Assembly (NCBI GenBank): GCA_017847835.1
Contig: JAGASH010000003.1
Location: forward strand, 1 to 64,000
Length of the DNA stretch: 64,000 nt
Reading direction: 5' to 3'
DNA from: Oscillospiraceae bacterium
GTDB taxonomy: Bacteria > Bacillota > Clostridia > Oscillospirales > Ruminococcaceae
Shown here: positions 18,402-27,678 of the stretch, piece by piece
Position numbering within the stretch: the first letter of the stretch is position 1
Layout: the number at the start of each line of letters is the position of its first letter
The notes under the pieces: generated by a model
What the model was told of the DNA's origin: nothing
Databases searched by the model: none
The model's input: only the letters and a program-made list of their open reading frames with translations
Translations under genes and position numbers: made by a program

Positions 18402-18429
18402 TTGACTTTTTCTTAAAATAAGTTATAAT
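18402..18429 (+). promoter_or_regulatory. Sigma-A promoter of alaS
   Basis: TTGACT (18402-18407), 16-bp spacer, TATAAT (18424-18429). The leader is about 50 nt, too short for a T-box, and none is seen. Confidence 0.8.
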
Positions 18430-18483
18430 AGAAGTGTATGTTTTAATGCAAATTAAATCTAAAATGATTGTGAGGACAAAATA

Positions 18484-21132
18484 ATGAAATGGACGGGATT
18501 AAACGAACTTCGCGAGAAGTATCTTTCCTTTTTTGAGAGCAAGGGACATCTGCGCCTGCCGAGCTTTCCGCTTGTGCCGCCCGCCGATGACAACTCAATC
18601 CTGCTGATAAACGCGGGAATGACGCCGCTGAAAAAGTACTTTCAGGGTATCGAGGAGCCTCCGCGTCATCGCGTGACAACCTGCCAGAAGTGCATAAGAA
18701 CTCCCGATATTGAAAACGTCGGCAAAACCGCTCGTCACGGAACTTACTTTGAAATGCTCGGAAACTTTTCGTTCGGCGATTATTTCAAGCACGAGGCTAT
18801 CGCTTGGGCTTGGGAATTTCTGACAAAGGTTCTCGAAATCCCCGAAAATCTGCTCTGGGTAACGATTTACGAGCAGGACGACGAGGCTGCCGATATCTGG
18901 GCAAACGAGGTCGGTATCCCGCGCGAGAGAATTATCCGTCTTGGCAAAAAGGATAACTTCTGGGAGCACGGAAGCGGTCCTTGCGGCCCTTGCTCGGAAA
19001 TCCACTATGACCGCGGCGAGAAGTACGGAAAGTTCGACCATATCGGTCAGGATAACTTCGAGGAAGTCGGCGACTGCGACAGAATTATCGAAATCTGGAA
19101 CAACGTTTTCACGCAGTTTGACAACGACGGCAAGGGAAACTACACCCAGCTTGCCACCAAAAATATCGACACGGGAATGGGCTTGGAGCGTCTTGCCTGC
19201 GTTATGCAGGACGTGGACAACCTGTTCGAGGTTGATACCGTCAAGAATATTATGGGCAAAATCTGCTCAATTCTCGGCGTGAACTATCACGACGACGATA
19301 AAAAGGACATCTCAATCCGCGTTATCACCGACCATATCCGTTCCACAACCTTTATGGCGGGCGACGGTATTCTCCCGTCAAACGAGGGACGCGGCTACGT
19401 TATGAGAAGGCTGCTCCGCAGAGCGGCTCGTCACGGCAGATTGCTCGGTTATCACAAACCGTTCCTCTATGAAGTCTGCGACACCGTTATTGACGAGAAT
19501 TTGACGGCTTATCCCGAGCTTGCCGAAAAGCGCGCTTACATCAAGAAGGTTATTCAGACCGAGGAGGAGAGCTTCGGAAAGACCGTTGACAACGGCTCGG
19601 CTATTCTCGACGAGATGATTGAGGAGCTTAGCAAAAACGGCGAGAAAACACTCTCGGGCGAAAACGCGTTCAAGCTGCACGACACTTACGGCTTCCCGCT
19701 CGATTTGACGAAGGAAATTCTCGGCGAAAAGGGACTTTCGGTTGACGAGGAAGGCTTTGCCGAGTGTATGAAAAACCAGAAGGAAACCGCCCGCAAGAAC
19801 AAAAAGCTCGGCGGCGGCTGGGACAACGCGAAAAACTCCGCGCTTGACGCGTTCAAGTCGGAATTTGTCGGCTATGATACGCTTGAAACCGAGGCAAAAA
19901 TCCTCGCGATTACCAAAGACGGCGAGTGCGTGGATTTGTGCGGCGCGGGTGATGAAGTCGGCGTTGTTATCGACAAAACTCCGTTCTACGCGGAAATGGG
20001 CGGTCAGGTCGGCGACAAGGGCGTGATTTTCCACGGCAGCGATGAAATGGAAGTTCTCGACACGCAAAAGCTCGGCGGCGGTCAGTTCGTTTGCCGCTGC
20101 GCTGTGAAGAAGGGGGGCTTTGAGGTCGGCGATACGGTAACCGCAAAGGTTGACGAGCAGCTCCGCCTTGCCACTCAGAGAAACCACACTTGCTGCCACA
20201 TTTTGCAGGCGGCTTTGCGGAAGGTTCTCGGCGACCACGTTCATCAGTGCGGCTCGTTTGTTGACCCGTACCAGTGCCGTTTCGACTTCAGCCATTTCAG
20301 CGCGATGACTCCCGAGGAAATTCAGCAGGTTGAAAACTACGTCAACAGCGTGATTATGGCGGCAGTTCCGGTAAATACCGAGGTTCTGCCGATTGAAGAA
20401 GCGAAGAAAAAGGGCGCAATGGCGCTGTTCGGCGAGAAGTACGGCGATGTTGTCCGCGTGGTATCTGTCGGCGATTATTCGACGGAATTCTGCGGCGGTA
20501 CGCACCTCAAAAACTCCGCTCAGGCGGGACTTTTCAAGATTGTCTTTGAAACGTCCGTTGCAAGCGGTGTAAGACGTATTCAGGCGATAACCGGTATGGC
20601 GGTTATGTCGATGCTCTATGACTGCAAAGACACGCTCGACAAGGCTTGCGCGGTGCTTAAAGCGCAGAACGCAGACGACCTCGTTCAGCGCGCGGAGAGC
20701 GTTGTTGCACAGCTGCGTGAAAAGGAAAGAAAAATTGAGAGTATGGAGCAGGCTGCCGCAAACGCAAAGCTCGGCGATATTTTCGCGAACGTTCCCGAGA
20801 TAAACGGCGTGAAGCTGGTTTGCGCGAAGCTTGACGGAATGGGCGCAGACGGTCTTCGCAAGACCGGCGACAGCGTTGCGGATAAATTCGACTGCTTTGT
20901 TGCTGTTCTCGCGGGCAGCGCCGACGGCAAGAGCAACATTTTGTGCAAATGCTCCAAGAGCGCGGTTGAAAAGGGCGCGAACGCGGGCACGCTTGTCCGT
21001 GAAATCGCGGCTGTCGCAGGCGGAAAGGGCGGCGGAAAGCCCGACCAGGCAATGGCGGGAGTTCCCGACGCGGCAAAGCTCGGCGCGGCTCTTGAAGCGG
21101 CGAAGGATATTGTTGCAAAGTATATTAAGTAA
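18484..21132 (+). CDS. alaS: Alanyl-tRNA synthetase
   Basis: 882 residues, full length. The class II aminoacylation domain (about 1-260) includes RHGTYFEMLGNFSFGDY. A tRNA-binding helical domain follows. The editing domain has its zinc ligands in RNHTCCH (near residue 563) and FCGGTH (near 668). A C-terminal oligomerisation domain completes it. Charges tRNA-Ala and clears Ser/Gly mischarging. ATG 18484 follows GAGGACAAA. Confidence 0.97.
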   Translation: MKWTGLNELREKYLSFFESKGHLRLPSFPLVPPADDNSILLINAGMTPLKKYFQGIEEPPRHRVTTCQKCIRTPDIENVGKTARHGTYFEMLGNFSFGDYFKHEAIAWAWEFLTKVLEIPENLLWVTIYEQDDEAADIWANEVGIPRERIIRLGKKDNFWEHGSGPCGPCSEIHYDRGEKYGKFDHIGQDNFEEVGDCDRIIEIWNNVFTQFDNDGKGNYTQLATKNIDTGMGLERLACVMQDVDNLFEVDTVKNIMGKICSILGVNYHDDDKKDISIRVITDHIRSTTFMAGDGILPSNEGRGYVMRRLLRRAARHGRLLGYHKPFLYEVCDTVIDENLTAYPELAEKRAYIKKVIQTEEESFGKTVDNGSAILDEMIEELSKNGEKTLSGENAFKLHDTYGFPLDLTKEILGEKGLSVDEEGFAECMKNQKETARKNKKLGGGWDNAKNSALDAFKSEFVGYDTLETEAKILAITKDGECVDLCGAGDEVGVVIDKTPFYAEMGGQVGDKGVIFHGSDEMEVLDTQKLGGGQFVCRCAVKKGGFEVGDTVTAKVDEQLRLATQRNHTCCHILQAALRKVLGDHVHQCGSFVDPYQCRFDFSHFSAMTPEEIQQVENYVNSVIMAAVPVNTEVLPIEEAKKKGAMALFGEKYGDVVRVVSVGDYSTEFCGGTHLKNSAQAGLFKIVFETSVASGVRRIQAITGMAVMSMLYDCKDTLDKACAVLKAQNADDLVQRAESVVAQLREKERKIESMEQAAANAKLGDIFANVPEINGVKLVCAKLDGMGADGLRKTGDSVADKFDCFVAVLAGSADGKSNILCKCSKSAVEKGANAGTLVREIAAVAGGKGGGKPDQAMAGVPDAAKLGAALEAAKDIVAKYIK

Positions 21133-21142
21133 TAGCTCACGG

Positions 21143-21171
21143 AATGCTGTTTTCGCTCAGGAAACAGCATT
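21143..21171 (+). terminator. Perfect 10-bp hairpin behind alaS
   Basis: AATGCTGTTT pairs with AAACAGCATT around a 9-nt loop. The following TTCGGGTAATTT is a poor U-tract, so termination may be partial. Confidence 0.55.
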
Positions 21172-21236
21172 TCGGGTAATTTAACAAAAAACGAAACCTT
21201 TTACGAAAAATGTTGTTATAATTTATGGAGGCACTT

Positions 21237-21578
21237 ATGGAAAACTGCTTATTCTGCAAAATCATCAGCGGCGAAATCCCCTCGACAAAGGTGTACGAGG
21301 ACGAGAAAATCCTTGCATTCCGCGACATCGCTCCGCAGGCTCCCACGCACATTCTGGTTATCCCGAAGGAGCACATCGGCGGCGTTGACGAACTCACCGA
21401 GAGCAACAGCGCGGTGGTTTCGCACATTTTTGTGAAGATTGCCGAAATCGCGAAAAACGAAGGTCTTTCTAACGGCTACCGCGTTGTTTCAAACATCGGC
21501 GAGGACGGCGGTCAGACCGTGCGTCATCTGCACTTCCACATTCTCGGCGGTGAAAAGCTCTCCGAGAAGATGTCCTGA
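21237..21578 (+). CDS. HIT-family nucleotide phosphoramidase (HinT-like)
   Basis: 113 residues. The catalytic histidine triad is in VRHLHFHILGGEKL near the C-terminus, and the N-terminus CLFCKIISGEIPS is the classical HinT start. Hydrolyses purine nucleotide phosphoramidates. ATG 21237 is chosen because GGAGG (21227-21231) precedes it at the right distance; an ATG at 21225 overlaps that site. A TATAAT with extended TG at 21214-21222 lies too close to act as this gene's promoter unless the leader is very short. It heads the operon running to rluA; holA starts 1 nt after its stop. Confidence 0.92.
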   Translation: MENCLFCKIISGEIPSTKVYEDEKILAFRDIAPQAPTHILVIPKEHIGGVDELTESNSAVVSHIFVKIAEIAKNEGLSNGYRVVSNIGEDGGQTVRHLHFHILGGEKLSEKMS

Positions 21579-21579
21579 T

Positions 21580-22623
21580 ATGGCGAAAATAACCGAAGCC
21601 GAGCTGAAAAAGGAGCTCTCCGGCGAGCTTTCGCGGGTGTATTTTCTGTACGGCGAGGAAGATTTTCTCGTGAGAACCTATGCGGAGAAAATCACGGCAT
21701 CGGCTGTCGGCGAGGAGCGCGATATGAATTTCGTGAAATACACCGAGGCGCCGTCTGCGGACGAGCTTTCGGACTACCTCGACAGTATGCCGTTTCTCGC
21801 GGATTACAAGTGCGTGCTGGTCGAGGACTTGGATTTTGACGCGCTTCCCGCTGCCGAGCAAAACGCTTATCTGAAGCTGCTTGAAAACATTCCCGACACG
21901 TCCGTTCTGATTATCGCGCAGCTTCACCTTGACCCGTTGCTTTTTGACGCGAAAAAGGGCAAAGCGAAGCCGAAAAAACTGCTCGAAGCAGCGGCAAAAA
22001 ACGGCTCCTGCTGTGAGTTCAAGTATCTTCCTGCGGCAAAGGCGAGCGGGCTTGCGATAAGGCGGTTTGAGCGCGCAGGCTGCTCAATTTCGCAGGAGAA
22101 TGCGTTTTATCTCGCGGAGGAATGTGGCTATTCGCTGACAATGCTCGGGTGTGAAATTGACAAGCTCACGGCTTATGCCGAGGGCCGCGAAATTACCCGC
22201 GCCGATATTGAAGCGCTTGTCCCGAAGCGGGTTGACGCGGGAATTTACACGCTCTCGGACGCGATTTTTGCGGGCGAAATCAACCGCGCTTATGAAATCC
22301 TTGACGAGTTGATAATCCAAGGCTACGAGCCGCACGCGATTTTTATGGTGCTTGCGGGACATATCACGGATTTGTACAGGGCGCGGCTTGCGATAAACGC
22401 GGGCAAAAACTACACTCAGGCGACTGCCGCGTTCAATTACCCGCCGAACCGTTCTTTTATTATGAGAAACGCGTTCGGAAAAGCGTCGAAGCTGCCGCTG
22501 AAATATCTCGCGGACTGCGTTTATGTGATGTACGGCACGAACAAGCTGCTCAACTCCTCAAAAGCTGACGGCAGACTGCTCGTTGAAAAAGCAATAACGG
22601 AGATTTCGCGGCTTCAAAAGTAA
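21580..22623 (+). CDS. holA: DNA polymerase III delta subunit
   Basis: 347 residues. The N-terminal AAA-like fold opens with VYFLYGEEDFLVRTYAEKI, the usual HolA beginning, with helical clamp-loader collar sequence at the C-terminus. It opens the beta sliding clamp within the clamp-loader complex. ATG 21580 overlaps no gene and fits the tight operon; a long in-frame upstream extension to 21439 lies over the HIT gene and is rejected. Confidence 0.9.
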   Translation: MAKITEAELKKELSGELSRVYFLYGEEDFLVRTYAEKITASAVGEERDMNFVKYTEAPSADELSDYLDSMPFLADYKCVLVEDLDFDALPAAEQNAYLKLLENIPDTSVLIIAQLHLDPLLFDAKKGKAKPKKLLEAAAKNGSCCEFKYLPAAKASGLAIRRFERAGCSISQENAFYLAEECGYSLTMLGCEIDKLTAYAEGREITRADIEALVPKRVDAGIYTLSDAIFAGEINRAYEILDELIIQGYEPHAIFMVLAGHITDLYRARLAINAGKNYTQATAAFNYPPNRSFIMRNAFGKASKLPLKYLADCVYVMYGTNKLLNSSKADGRLLVEKAITEISRLQK

Positions 22624-22627
22624 AAAT

Positions 22628-23224
22628 ATGAGTAAAATCAAAGTAAAACAGGCAATAATAGTAGAGGGCAAATACGATAAAATTCGTTTGTCCTCACTGG
22701 TTGACGCAGTTATCGTGCCCGTCGGGGGATTTTCCGTGTTCAAGGACCGCGAAACCGCTGATTTAATCCGCACACTTGCCGAGAAAAACGGCGTGGTTAT
22801 CCTCACGGACAGCGACGGCGCGGGCTTTCTGATAAGAAAGAAAATCCGTGAAATCACGCGAGGCTGCTCTGTGATAAACGTCTACACTCCCGATATTGTC
22901 GGCAAGGAAAAGCGCAAGCGCGAGCCGTCAAAAGAGGGACTGATCGGCGTTGAGGGAATGAGCGCTGACATTTTGCTTTCTGCGTTCGAGAAAGCGGGAG
23001 TGTTTGCCGAAACAGTTCCCGAGAACAAAAATCCCGTCACAAAAGCGGATTTGCTGGAGCTCGGTTTAAGCGGGAGCGAAAACTCCTCGGGGAAGCGCAG
23101 AAATCTTCAGCGCGCGCTCGGGCTTCCCGAAAAGCTCTCGGCAAATATGCTTCTGGAAGTTGTAAATTCAATGTACACAAAGGACGAGTTTTTCCAAAAA
23201 TGCGAAGAACTCGGCTTTTTATGA
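22628..23224 (+). CDS. rnmV: Toprim-domain protein, RNase M5-like
   Basis: 198 residues. The Toprim core has AIIVEGKYDKIRL (Glu) and VVILTDSDGAGFLIRK (DxD), followed by the short conserved C-terminal domain found in RNase M5-type proteins. RNase M5 matures 5S rRNA in low-GC Gram-positives. Classical RnmV is often next to ksgA; here it sits between holA and an acyltransferase. The functional call is from the family; substrate not shown by the sequence. Confidence 0.78.
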   Translation: MSKIKVKQAIIVEGKYDKIRLSSLVDAVIVPVGGFSVFKDRETADLIRTLAEKNGVVILTDSDGAGFLIRKKIREITRGCSVINVYTPDIVGKEKRKREPSKEGLIGVEGMSADILLSAFEKAGVFAETVPENKNPVTKADLLELGLSGSENSSGKRRNLQRALGLPEKLSANMLLEVVNSMYTKDEFFQKCEELGFL

Positions 23225-23237
23225 AAGGAAAATTCGG

Positions 23238-24671
23238 TTGGTTTTTTCAAGTTTGACGTTTTTGTTTTTCTTCTTTTTGCCGGCAACGCTGCTTATTTAC
23301 TATCTCGTGCCGAAAAAAGCGAAGAATATTGTAATCCTCATAAGCGGTCTGATTTTTTACGCGTGGGGTGAGCCGATTTACGTTCTCGCGATGATTTTGT
23401 CGACGTTCATCGACTACACTGCGGGCAGGATTATCGCGAAATACGATGACAAACCAAAAATTCGCAAAGCGTGCCTGATTGTATCGCTTGTTATGAATTT
23501 AGGCTTGCTCGCGACGTTCAAGTATCTCGGCTTTATCATCGAGTCATTCAACGGCTGGTTTGGCTGGACTATTCCGAACCCGAACCTGCCGCTGCCGATT
23601 GGTATCAGCTTCTTCACGTTCCAGTCGATGAGCTATACGATTGACCTGTACAGAAGAAACATAAAAGTACAGAAAAATGCAATCAGCTTTATGGCGTTCG
23701 TGACGCTTTTCCCGCAGATTGTCGCGGGACCGATTGTGCGCTACGAGGACATTCAGAACGAAATCGACAACCGCACAATAACCGAAAGAATGCTAGCTGA
23801 CGGAATTTCCCGTTTTATCACGGGTATGGGCAAAAAAGTGCTGATTGCAAACAACATCGGCGCGCTCTGGACGCAAATCAAGGCAATGGAGTATTCGTCG
23901 CTTTCGGCGGGCACGGCTTGGCTGGGTATTCTCGCGTTTACTTTCCAGATTTATTTTGACTTCTCGGGCTATTCCGATATGGCAATCGGTCTGGGCAAGA
24001 TGATGGGCTTCAATTTCCCCGAGAACTTCAATTATCCTTATCAGTCAAAGAGTGTTTCGGAGTTCTGGCGGCGCTGGCATATCACGCTCGGCGCGTGGTT
24101 CAGAAGCTATGTTTATATACCGCTCGGCGGCAACCGCAAAGGCAAAGCCCGCACAATTGTCAACCTGCTTATCGTCTGGACAATCACGGGCATCTGGCAC
24201 GGCGCTTCGTGGAATTTTATGCTTTGGGGCGCGTATTTCGGTGTTCTTATCGTCATCGAGCGGCTTTTCCTCGGGAAAATTCTGGAGAAAATCCCCGCGT
24301 TTTTCAGCTGGCTTTACACGTTTGTGATGGTGGTTTTCGGCTGGATAATGTTCGACGGAGTAACCCCCGGCACAACGGATTTCGGGCAGATGTTCTCGCA
24401 GGTGTTCGGGTATATCGGTGCGATGTTCGGCGCAAACGGCGTAGGTATCGACAATATCGCGATAAATTCGCTTGTAAATTACAGCGTGATGTTTGCTGTC
24501 TGCATAATCGGCTGTACGGACGTTCTCAAAAATCTTTACACGAAAATCAAGGAAAAAGCACCGGGCTGGGTTATGTACGGATTTCCCGTGCTTCAAAGCG
24601 GAGTAATGCTTGCGAGCGTTGCGTTTATCGCGACAAGCTCCTACAACCCGTTCCTTTACTTTAACTTCTGA
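23238..24671 (+). CDS. MBOAT-family O-acyltransferase (AlgI/DltB-like)
   Basis: 477 residues with about ten to twelve membrane helices. MBOAT landmarks are SEFWRRWHITLGAWFR (Arg/His) and TGIWHGASWNF with the catalytic-site His. Such proteins move acyl, usually acetyl, groups across the membrane onto extracellular polysaccharide or wall polymers. The next gene encodes the matching extracellular SGNH/DHHW partner, so this is a two-protein O-acetylation module. The start is TTG 23238 behind AAAGGAAAA. Which polymer is modified cannot be told. Confidence 0.92.
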   Translation: MVFSSLTFLFFFFLPATLLIYYLVPKKAKNIVILISGLIFYAWGEPIYVLAMILSTFIDYTAGRIIAKYDDKPKIRKACLIVSLVMNLGLLATFKYLGFIIESFNGWFGWTIPNPNLPLPIGISFFTFQSMSYTIDLYRRNIKVQKNAISFMAFVTLFPQIVAGPIVRYEDIQNEIDNRTITERMLADGISRFITGMGKKVLIANNIGALWTQIKAMEYSSLSAGTAWLGILAFTFQIYFDFSGYSDMAIGLGKMMGFNFPENFNYPYQSKSVSEFWRRWHITLGAWFRSYVYIPLGGNRKGKARTIVNLLIVWTITGIWHGASWNFMLWGAYFGVLIVIERLFLGKILEKIPAFFSWLYTFVMVVFGWIMFDGVTPGTTDFGQMFSQVFGYIGAMFGANGVGIDNIAINSLVNYSVMFAVCIIGCTDVLKNLYTKIKEKAPGWVMYGFPVLQSGVMLASVAFIATSSYNPFLYFNF

Positions 24672-24682
24672 CGGAGGGCAAG

Positions 24683-25897
24683 ATGAAAAAATTCAAATTT
24701 ACTCCGAGCAAGCTGATGATAGGTCTGTTTGCGGTCATCACGCTCGGAATATCGATTGCGACGGTTGCTCTCCCGAAGCTCGAACGCAGCGAAAACGAAA
24801 ACCGTACTCTCGCGAAATTTCCGAGCCTTGTCAACGACAAGAAAATGGAGCAGGCGGAGAATTTCGGCGACGTTCTCGGCGCGATAAAGTGGAGCTATAT
24901 CACCGAGCGCGAAAAGGCAAGCTTTATGGACGACTTTGAAACCTATTTCGCGGACCACCTTGTCGGGCGCGATTTGTGGGTTGAGGGCGCGAATTTTCTG
25001 TCAAAGCTGTCGGGAAAGCAGGAGATAAACGGCGTTTACACGGTTGACGGTCAGATGATACAGTCTTTCAAGGAGTATGACGCGGAGGAAGTTGCGAAAT
25101 CTCTTGAAGCTATGGAAAAATTTGCCGAGCGCTATCCCGATATTCAGATGAGCTTTATGCTTGTGCCCACTTCACAGGAGATTTTCAAGGACAAGCTTCC
25201 GTCCTACGCGGGACTTCTCAGCGAAAAGACATTCATAAACGAGTGCTATTCAAAGCTGGAGAATGTCGGCACAATTGACGCGCTTTCCTATCTTTCCGAG
25301 CACAAGGGCGAATATATCTACTATCGAACCGACCACCACTGGACGAGCCTCGGAGCATATTACGCGTACTGTGCGGCTGCGAAAACTCTCGGCTACGGCG
25401 CATTCGGGCTGAACTCGTTCAACGTGGAAACGGTGAGCTCTGATTTCCGCGGAACGCTTTACTCAAAGACGCTCGACAGCAGCGTTCCCGCAGATAAAAT
25501 GGACTATTATTTCCTTGCAAACGGCGAGCCGAAGATTCATATGACGTCGATTGACGACAGCAAAACAACCGAATATGACAGCCTGTACGTCCGCGAATAT
25601 CTTGACACAAAGGACAAATATTCGTCGTTTACGGGTGAAAACGCGCCGATTGTCGAGATAACGACAGACGTAGAAAAAGGGAAAAACCTGCTTCTTATCA
25701 AGGACAGCTACGCGCACTCTCTCGTGCCGTTCCTGTCGAAGCACTATTCAAAAATCACAATGGTTGATATGCGCTATATCAACACGGATTTGAACAATTT
25801 CATTGATGTGAGCGAATATGACCAGGTTCTCTTTATGCAGAATGTGATTACTTTCACCGAGGACAGCTATATGAAGAAGCTGGCGCTTACAAAGTGA
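24683..25897 (+). CDS. DHHW-motif extracellular protein (AlgJ/AlgX-like), acyltransferase partner
   Basis: 404 residues. One N-terminal signal anchor (about 8-30) precedes an extracellular domain of the SGNH-hydrolase-like class. The namesake motif RTDHHWTSLGAYYAY is near residues 215-230, and KDSYAHSLVPF near 340 is the nucleophile-type Ser block. In alginate and similar systems AlgJ/AlgX work with an MBOAT protein to O-acetylate exported glycans. ATG 24683 follows GGAGGG by 6 nt and lies 11 nt after the MBOAT gene. Confidence 0.88.
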   Translation: MKKFKFTPSKLMIGLFAVITLGISIATVALPKLERSENENRTLAKFPSLVNDKKMEQAENFGDVLGAIKWSYITEREKASFMDDFETYFADHLVGRDLWVEGANFLSKLSGKQEINGVYTVDGQMIQSFKEYDAEEVAKSLEAMEKFAERYPDIQMSFMLVPTSQEIFKDKLPSYAGLLSEKTFINECYSKLENVGTIDALSYLSEHKGEYIYYRTDHHWTSLGAYYAYCAAAKTLGYGAFGLNSFNVETVSSDFRGTLYSKTLDSSVPADKMDYYFLANGEPKIHMTSIDDSKTTEYDSLYVREYLDTKDKYSSFTGENAPIVEITTDVEKGKNLLLIKDSYAHSLVPFLSKHYSKITMVDMRYINTDLNNFIDVSEYDQVLFMQNVITFTEDSYMKKLALTK

Positions 25898-26739
25898 GAA
25901 CGGTTGAGTTTGAAGTGACCGAGAGTGAAAACGGAATAACCGCGCTGAATTTTCTTAAAAGGCGCGGTTTTTCGCACAGGGCGGTTACCGATTTGAAGAA
26001 AAACGGCGGTCTTACGCGAAACGGAGAGCTTTTGCGGACGGTTGACAGGGTGAACGCGGGTGAGAAAATCCGAGCTGAAATTCCCGAGGACGGCGAGCCG
26101 CTTGTGCCTGATTTCTCGGTGAACGCGCGCGTTTTTGCCGAGAGCGGGGATTTTGTGCTGTTTGACAAGGGAGCGGGAGTTCCTGTTCACCCGTCGATTT
26201 GCCACCGCACAGGAACGCTCGGAAATCTCTTTTCGGCGCTTTATCCCGACAGAGCGTTCCGTCCCGTTCACCGCCTCGACAACAACACCTCGGGATTTTG
26301 CCTTTGCGCGAAAAATGCGGCAGCCGCGTCAATTCTCGCGAAAACAGCCGAAAAGGTGTATTTTGCGGCTGTTTCGGGCGAAATAAACCAAGCGGGCGAG
26401 ATAAACCTGCCCATAGGACGCACCGACGACAGCATAATCAAGCGCGAGGTTCGTGAGGACGGCGCGCAAGCCGTGACGCTTTATAAGCCGATTTTGGTAA
26501 AGAATGGAAAAACGCTGCTCGAAATCACGCTCAAAACGGGCAGAACACATCAAATCCGCGTTCACTTCTCACATATCGGGCACGCGCTGCTCGGTGACGA
26601 TTTGTACGGCGGAGATTGCTCGGAAATCCACCGTCACGCTCTCCATTGCGGGAAAATCCGCTTTACAGAGCCGTTTTCCGAGAATGTACTGCAATTTGAA
26701 AGTTCGCTTCCCGAGGATATTGCAGGGTTGTTTCGGTGA
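25894..26739 (+). CDS. RluA-family pseudouridine synthase
   Basis: 281 residues. An N-terminal S4-like RNA-binding segment (about 15-75) precedes the catalytic domain with PVHRLDNNTSGFCL; its Asp is the nucleophile. Downstream TGRTHQIRVHF is the second family signature. Which uridine is modified (23S rRNA RluC/D type or another RNA) cannot be decided. The GTG start at 25894 shares four bases (GTGA) with the stop of the preceding gene, indicating coupling. Last gene of the HIT-holA operon. Confidence 0.9.
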   Translation: MRTVEFEVTESENGITALNFLKRRGFSHRAVTDLKKNGGLTRNGELLRTVDRVNAGEKIRAEIPEDGEPLVPDFSVNARVFAESGDFVLFDKGAGVPVHPSICHRTGTLGNLFSALYPDRAFRPVHRLDNNTSGFCLCAKNAAAASILAKTAEKVYFAAVSGEINQAGEINLPIGRTDDSIIKREVREDGAQAVTLYKPILVKNGKTLLEITLKTGRTHQIRVHFSHIGHALLGDDLYGGDCSEIHRHALHCGKIRFTEPFSENVLQFESSLPEDIAGLFR

Positions 26740-26860
26740 AAAAACCGGCTATTTTCCGAAATTACAATTTTATCCATTTACTTTAGTTGAAATGAGCCGA
26801 AAAAATAACCAAAAATCACAGGAAAAAACTGTACAATTTTTAGAAATTTTGCAATAATAC

Positions 26861-26889
26861 TTGATTTATTTTAGTGAATATTGTATAAT
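26861..26889 (+). promoter_or_regulatory. Sigma-A promoter of the PilZ-cyclase block
   Basis: TTGATT (26861-26866), 17-bp spacer, TATAAT (26884-26889). The leader of about 65 nt contains a possible 28-codon upstream frame (26910-26996) that overlaps the PilZ start. Confidence 0.8.
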
Positions 26890-26962
26890 GTTAGAAGGAT
26901 TATTTTGCGATGAAAAGCGGGTTTTTCCGCGGTCATCGGCGGAAATTTGTACATAAAAGGGT

Positions 26963-27643
26963 TTGGTGCGTTTGCTGTTCGGAGGCAAGATTATAAAAGT
27001 CGAGCTGCTCGACGAAAAGGGCAAAATTCTTCATACGGCTGAGAAGAACTTTGTCCTGCCAAAAAATATGGACGATGATGACGGAATTGTCATTTTCAAA
27101 GGAAAAAATCTTCCCGATTTGGAGCGCAACGCCATCGTTTCCATCGTCACAACAACCAAGGCTAATGACAGAGTAAAGTATACCGGCGCGGTTTCGATGT
27201 CGATGGATACGCAGCTAAACGTGAAAATCCTGAAAAACAACGAAACGCAGGTTTTGCAGGAGCGCAGACGCTTCTTCAAAATCAAAATAAACGAAAAGGG
27301 CAGGGCGCTTTTCTATGTGCGCGGCGAAAAAACCGTGCGCTATGATGAACCGCCCGAAATCGCAATCCTTGATATCAACGTCGGCGGGATTTTCTTTTCC
27401 TGCGCGACGGAGGAGTATCAGGAGGGAGATTTGGTTTGCGTGGACATCGACCTGTTCATCGACAATCCGCTCAACACCGCCGTCAAAATCCTGCGTGTGC
27501 AGCGAAACGAAGACGGCACGATAAAAGGCTATGGGTGCCTTTTTGAGAGCCTCACGGGCGCTCAGGAGGACCTCATCGGCAGGTTTATTATAAAGGTACA
27601 GTCCGAGCAGCGCAGAAAAGAAGCTGCAAAAGACGATTTTTGA
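26963..27643 (+). CDS. PilZ-domain cyclic-di-GMP receptor (YcgR-like)
   Basis: 226 residues. An N-terminal YcgR-like barrel (about 1-95) is followed by a PilZ domain starting at ERRRFFKIK near residue 100, the Arg-rich c-di-GMP loop. DINVGGIFF, a variant of the (D/N)xSxxG motif with Asn for Ser, follows. The start is ambiguous: TTG 26963, GTG 26966 and TTG 26972 all lie near AAAAGGG (26955-26961), and GTG 26966 has the better spacing. It is followed 35 nt later by a diguanylate cyclase, so enzyme and receptor are probably co-expressed. Confidence 0.85.
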   Translation: MVRLLFGGKIIKVELLDEKGKILHTAEKNFVLPKNMDDDDGIVIFKGKNLPDLERNAIVSIVTTTKANDRVKYTGAVSMSMDTQLNVKILKNNETQVLQERRRFFKIKINEKGRALFYVRGEKTVRYDEPPEIAILDINVGGIFFSCATEEYQEGDLVCVDIDLFIDNPLNTAVKILRVQRNEDGTIKGYGCLFESLTGAQEDLIGRFIIKVQSEQRRKEAAKDDF

Positions 27644-27678
27644 TTAAGTATAATTTATTTCATTTAGGGGGAAGAACG

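Noticed and set aside
18430..18483. Possible T-box leader for alaS
   Set aside because: The leader is only about 50 nt with no antiterminator-like structure or T-box sequence.
21214..21222. Extended -10 (TGTTATAAT) upstream of the HIT gene
   Set aside because: A start 7 nt downstream would fall inside the Shine-Dalgarno of ATG 21237, so it is not listed as a promoter.
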